Source: Bradysia coprophila (lineage: Eukaryota > Arthropoda > Insecta > Diptera > Sciaridae). From it: 64,000 bases of DNA. The translations under genes and the position numbers were made by a program. This document shows, piece by piece, positions 60,001-64,000 of this stretch. The DNA lies in NCBI RefSeq assembly GCF_014529535.1, contig NW_023503302.1, forward strand, positions 4,078,314 through 4,142,313, written 5' to 3'. The notes under the pieces were generated by a model that did not search any database, had not been told where the DNA came from, and saw only the letters and a list, made by a program, of their open reading frames with translations. Within the stretch, counting starts at the first letter, position 1; the number at the start of each line of letters is the position of its first letter.

Positions 60001-63000
60001 GGAATAGTGAGGACATCAAAAATCATTGGGAACCACCGGAAACTTGTAAATTATCAAAATCAAATTGCATCTGGAAAATAACAGAATTATACTGAAATCC
60101 AGATAATCTCTGTGAATCAATGTTCCCATTCGACAAAATTATGAAAATTCCAGTGCAATCCAAATCCAAATTAGCATTTACAATGAAACAAAATTCAGTG
60201 AATTATCTGTTATAGACAGCAATGACAAAGACAAGCGTTGGTCTTCGGTCTTACGCCGAATGAAATAAAAGATTTTGCATCAGAGATCAAACGAAACCGA
60301 TTTTGGTGACAAACAAAGATTCTTGACAAATTTTAAAGCGAAATGTTTTAAATTTGATTCAACATCCTTGTAACAGTTCATCAAATGCGCGCCATCTCTT
60401 AATTCGTTTCGAGTTTATTGTCCGCCCCATGCGAAAGTAGATTATTCCCTTGACTGAAAGTCAGGGTCTTACGCCAGAAAATACCGAAAAATGTCTGTAA
60501 CCATACATGTACACTTTGATTGAAAATTTATGAAATGTTATGAAAAACGTTAAATGTCTGTAACCGTTTTTTCTTGTGGGCAGGATAACTCGAGTAATTC
60601 TTAACCAATTTCAACAATTATTTTTTAAATCGATGTGGAATTAAATTCTCGTGGGAGAATTTGGAGAATCTGGAAGTTATTCCAGAAAAACCTGATTTTA
60701 CACTGTTGATTATAGCCTCAATCGAAAAAGATTGCTTTGATGAAATTTGATTTGTTGAGTAGTGTGTGTAAATCGTATAAGTATGTTTTCGATAATGTGC
60801 ATGAAACGAGTAGTAAGAAAAATTTCGTCAGTACATGGCCAGCCTCTAACCGGTAAATATCTCTTGTTAGTGAACTGCTAACAACTTGATAGTTGACTAA
60901 CAAATCTGATAGTTGACTAACAAATCTGGGTGTTAGGGAATTATTATTATATTATTATATTCGAGCCCGCTGTATAACTGTATAACCTTACCACTCTTTT
61001 TAACAGTGGCACGAATAATATACGCATAGCATAAATTGGGATCAAATGTAGGCATTTGTATCAGTGATGCTTCGGAAGTTCAACAATGAAATCGATCAAC
61101 AATATATTTAAAAAAATTGTCAGTTAGTTATTACATAAACGTTTGTTCCCCGCGAAAATGATACATTAAATGAATAATATTTTCGGTGAATTTCTTTGTT
61201 ATCAAAGTTGACATACACAAGAAAAATGAAACTTTCTCTCAAAAAAGTGATGCACAACAAGCTCATTGGCAGCTTAGGTGACTAGAAACGATGGATTTCC
61301 TTACCCGTTATATCCTATAACCTAATTCTAAACTTGTCGAATAGACCGTTACAGAAGCTTTTATTGCTCAAAAACACACTTCTGAGTCTGTCTTTATCAC
61401 GAAATTACATCATGCATAATGATTTACTTTCGCAGCAATGAATGTAATCTAGTATTTATCTCGGGCCTAATTTAATTCAAAAATAAAATGCAAACCATCG
61501 ATCCATCCTGAAAGCATTACCGAAGCAAAATGTTAGTAATTTCCAATGAAATTTATTTTTGATAGCCGTAAAATAAAACAACGTTCGTTATTTAGAGCTG
61601 GGTGTATGCATTAAAATACGTTCCAAGACGTTAATGGTATAACGATCAATAAATTTCAGTTCAAAGGCAAAAAATAAACACAAAACTATTATTACAATCA
61701 TAGTTCATTTCATAAAAAAATGGAGTAGTAGAGTCATACCATTGATCATTTTGTGTGTATGGGAAAAAAAAGAAAAGGTCATCAGCCTAATGTTATTATT
61801 CTAAGAAATTGTGTGTACAAACAAATTATTATGACTACGAACTATGAAACAATTACATTTAGATGTATGTTTGTATAAATTAGTACTTATATGCATAACC
61901 CAGCAGTGTTAACCCGGAGTAGGCAATTATTTACACTCCGCTTTTTTTGATTCGTTACAATAAAATTTTCTTCCATTCTCTGTTTTACTTTCTTTAAGTA
62001 TATTTCCATTGTGAGGTAAAATATCGTCCATTAAACCGTGAAAAGCAACGAAAATACAAAATACAGAAGAGAAAAAAAAATTATAACCTGTGTGGATACG
62101 GATACGGTTATTTACTATGAGGGCTATATATCTCCTTTACCTTATGTATATTGGCACGATTTGCTAAAGATAGAAAAATCAATAAATAATTGAAAATCTC
62201 CCTTTCCGAATGTTCCTATCCGATCTGCCGCACACATACAACCAACTAACCGACCAACAAAAAAAAATTGTATGGAAGAAAAGGACTCACAAATCACAGA
62301 GTCGACATAATAAAACATACGAAAAATATAAACTGGCAAGTCGTAATATTGGAATGATATTGCTGAGGCCGATGGATAGACATGTTTTTTTGTTCGGAGG
62401 ATCATGTATCCGTGTTGTCAGTCTCGCGTATGTGATTTCGTATGGTTTTCAGTTTTTTTTTTCTTCGTCTTTTTGTCAAAATATATTAATGTTCCGTTTG
62501 ATGTAAAAATACAGACATAGAAATATGTTTTAGTAATTCGGTCTTTGGGCTTGGGGAAATCGTTCCTACACGGGGACATTGAACTTGATTTAACTCAATT
62601 TGTTACAAAATAAAAATTTCATCACATTTTCGGTCACAATCGTTTTTAGTTGATGTTATATCATAATAACGTCGATGTATGGTAGGGTATATAATACAAT
62701 ACACTAACTGATTAATATTAAATTTTAACGTCGAAACAAGAGGCTTCAATTTATAAACATATACGTGTGTGTCACATGTTGATGGGGTAATATATTTATG
62801 CTCTGAGCACATCACATTGAAACATCATAATCGTCATTCCAGGATATACTTTTACTATGAATTTTATTTTCTCAAAACAAATGAAAGAGAAAAGAAAGAG
62901 GAAACAAAATTGAAGCGAAAAAGGAAGTTTTTTTTACTGTTATCTAAATAACCCACTCACCTAATTAGAAATTGCCACTATACACCACCGTCAATTATGT

Positions 63001-64000
63001 CTCTCGATCAACAAAACTGCAATTTTCTAATTAATCTCATCATTTTTATGTGATTAAAGTCTTTCTCCACTTGATGTCATTCATCATTGCCATGCATTAT
63101 GCATGTGTGTAGTATTTAATACGGAATGCAGATTTAAGTTTTACCACACAATTCTTTTTTTCATACTTGTACACGATATGATGATAAACCCCCATCCATA
63201 CAGTTTATTAGGGTGCACTGCACAGTACATAACATGGAGAGGTAAAAAAAGTTCTCTTCTAGGTTCACTTGAACTGTTACTTGGTATAATTTTTCCTGTT
63301 CGTTTTTTTTTATTCTTCTTCTATTTTTTGTGTTCTATTTTTTGCACTTTACATAATAGGAAACTCACAAAACTGGAATCCTCATTTAAATTTTGTGTTT
63401 TATTCGTTCAGTCACAACTTCTGGTATTATTCAGACAATTATGAAAATCTTCACACCGCAGTAAAGGGGTGCTTTTTAATGAAAAATAAAATTTAAAAAA
63501 AAATTCTTTGCACTGATATGAATGACAAATCTTTTTATTTTTGTTTTTTTTTTTTCTCTATATGGTGGACACGGATGGTAGCCTTTTCTTTCTTAAATTT
63601 TCGTTTTTCACGGGAAAATCCAGAGAGAAGAGAAAAAGCAGCCCACACATTTTCGATTTTCCTTTTTTCTTTCCAAAAAAAAAATAGAATAACTTTGTTG
63701 CCGAATCTTAATACACTTTTGCTCCACCAAATCCACCAAATTTTATGCTGTTTTTCTTTCGTTCTAAACAAAATGTTACGTGCGATTAAGCGAACATTTG
63801 TTACTGATTTATAACAATTTATCCCAAAGAAACAAATTCCCCGTTTTTATTAAACTTTTCAACACACCGAACACACAAAAAAATATTAAAAACAATCAAC
63901 CTACTATGCGCGATACATAGCATCCTACTACTGCCGCTGAATCCGACACAACTCTCCAGCTGAACAATTATTGGTACTTTGATAGTAGAGGAACATTTGT
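57061..64000. other. About 7 kb without a recognised gene
   Basis: AT-rich DNA with homopolymer tracts and only short open frames lacking domains or initiation context. It may be intron or flank of a gene outside the window. No RNA gene or bordered transposon was recognised. Confidence 0.45.

Overview
The window looks like nuclear DNA of an insect, most likely a fly. It is AT-rich, most genes are split by short introns of about 50-100 bp with GT/AG borders, one gene has a TATA/initiator promoter of arthropod type, and the recognised proteins resemble dipteran ones (abLIM/Unc-115, QSOX, an R7-type RGS protein, a Neuralized-like RING protein). A nematoceran fly is a guess from overall impression only. 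Coding DNA is a small part of the window; the rest is introns, intergenic DNA and many small non-autonomous transposons.

Layout. 2.7-7.0 kb, minus: seven exons of an actin-binding LIM protein (abLIM/Unc-115); the villin headpiece exons should lie left of the window and the first exon lies right of 7010. 7-17.5 kb: no recognised gene. 17.6-23.2 kb, minus: a complete quiescin sulfhydryl oxidase (QSOX) whose 3.66-kb intron holds a second, intronless, same-strand gene for a membrane protein with a Thr-rich stalk and a C2 domain. 23.9-25.0 kb: a fold-back element. 26.4-30.1 kb: a Fanzor (eukaryotic TnpB-like, RNA-guided nuclease family) gene broken by stops and frameshifts, facing away from a second broken gene with acidic repeats and a SAP-like helical segment; together they look like a decayed two-gene mobile element. 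32.9-35.1 kb, plus: a Neuralized-like RING protein. 36.0-37.1 kb, minus: a four-exon GNAT/FR47-type N-acyltransferase. 39.6-40.0 kb: a hAT-like MITE with a target-site duplication, next to an array of five hairpins. 44.6-50.1 kb, minus: a complete eight-exon R7 RGS protein; its 3.2-kb intron holds a transposon of 2310 bp with 10-bp target duplications, which contains a second element, which contains a third. 51.7-52.4 kb, plus: a four-exon secreted protein of three cysteine-rich modules. 53.4-54.9 kb: one full and one half copy of another inverted-repeat element. 55-64 kb: short tandem repeats and no recognised gene.

The host genes do not form an obvious functional cluster: they cover cytoskeleton, oxidative folding in the secretory path, ubiquitin ligation, acyl transfer and G-protein signalling. 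The striking content is mobile: the Fanzor pair and the dense layer of nested, palindromic, non-autonomous elements. All exon models were made by eye from reading-frame continuity and splice consensus; their phases join in frame, but no transcript or database evidence was available.
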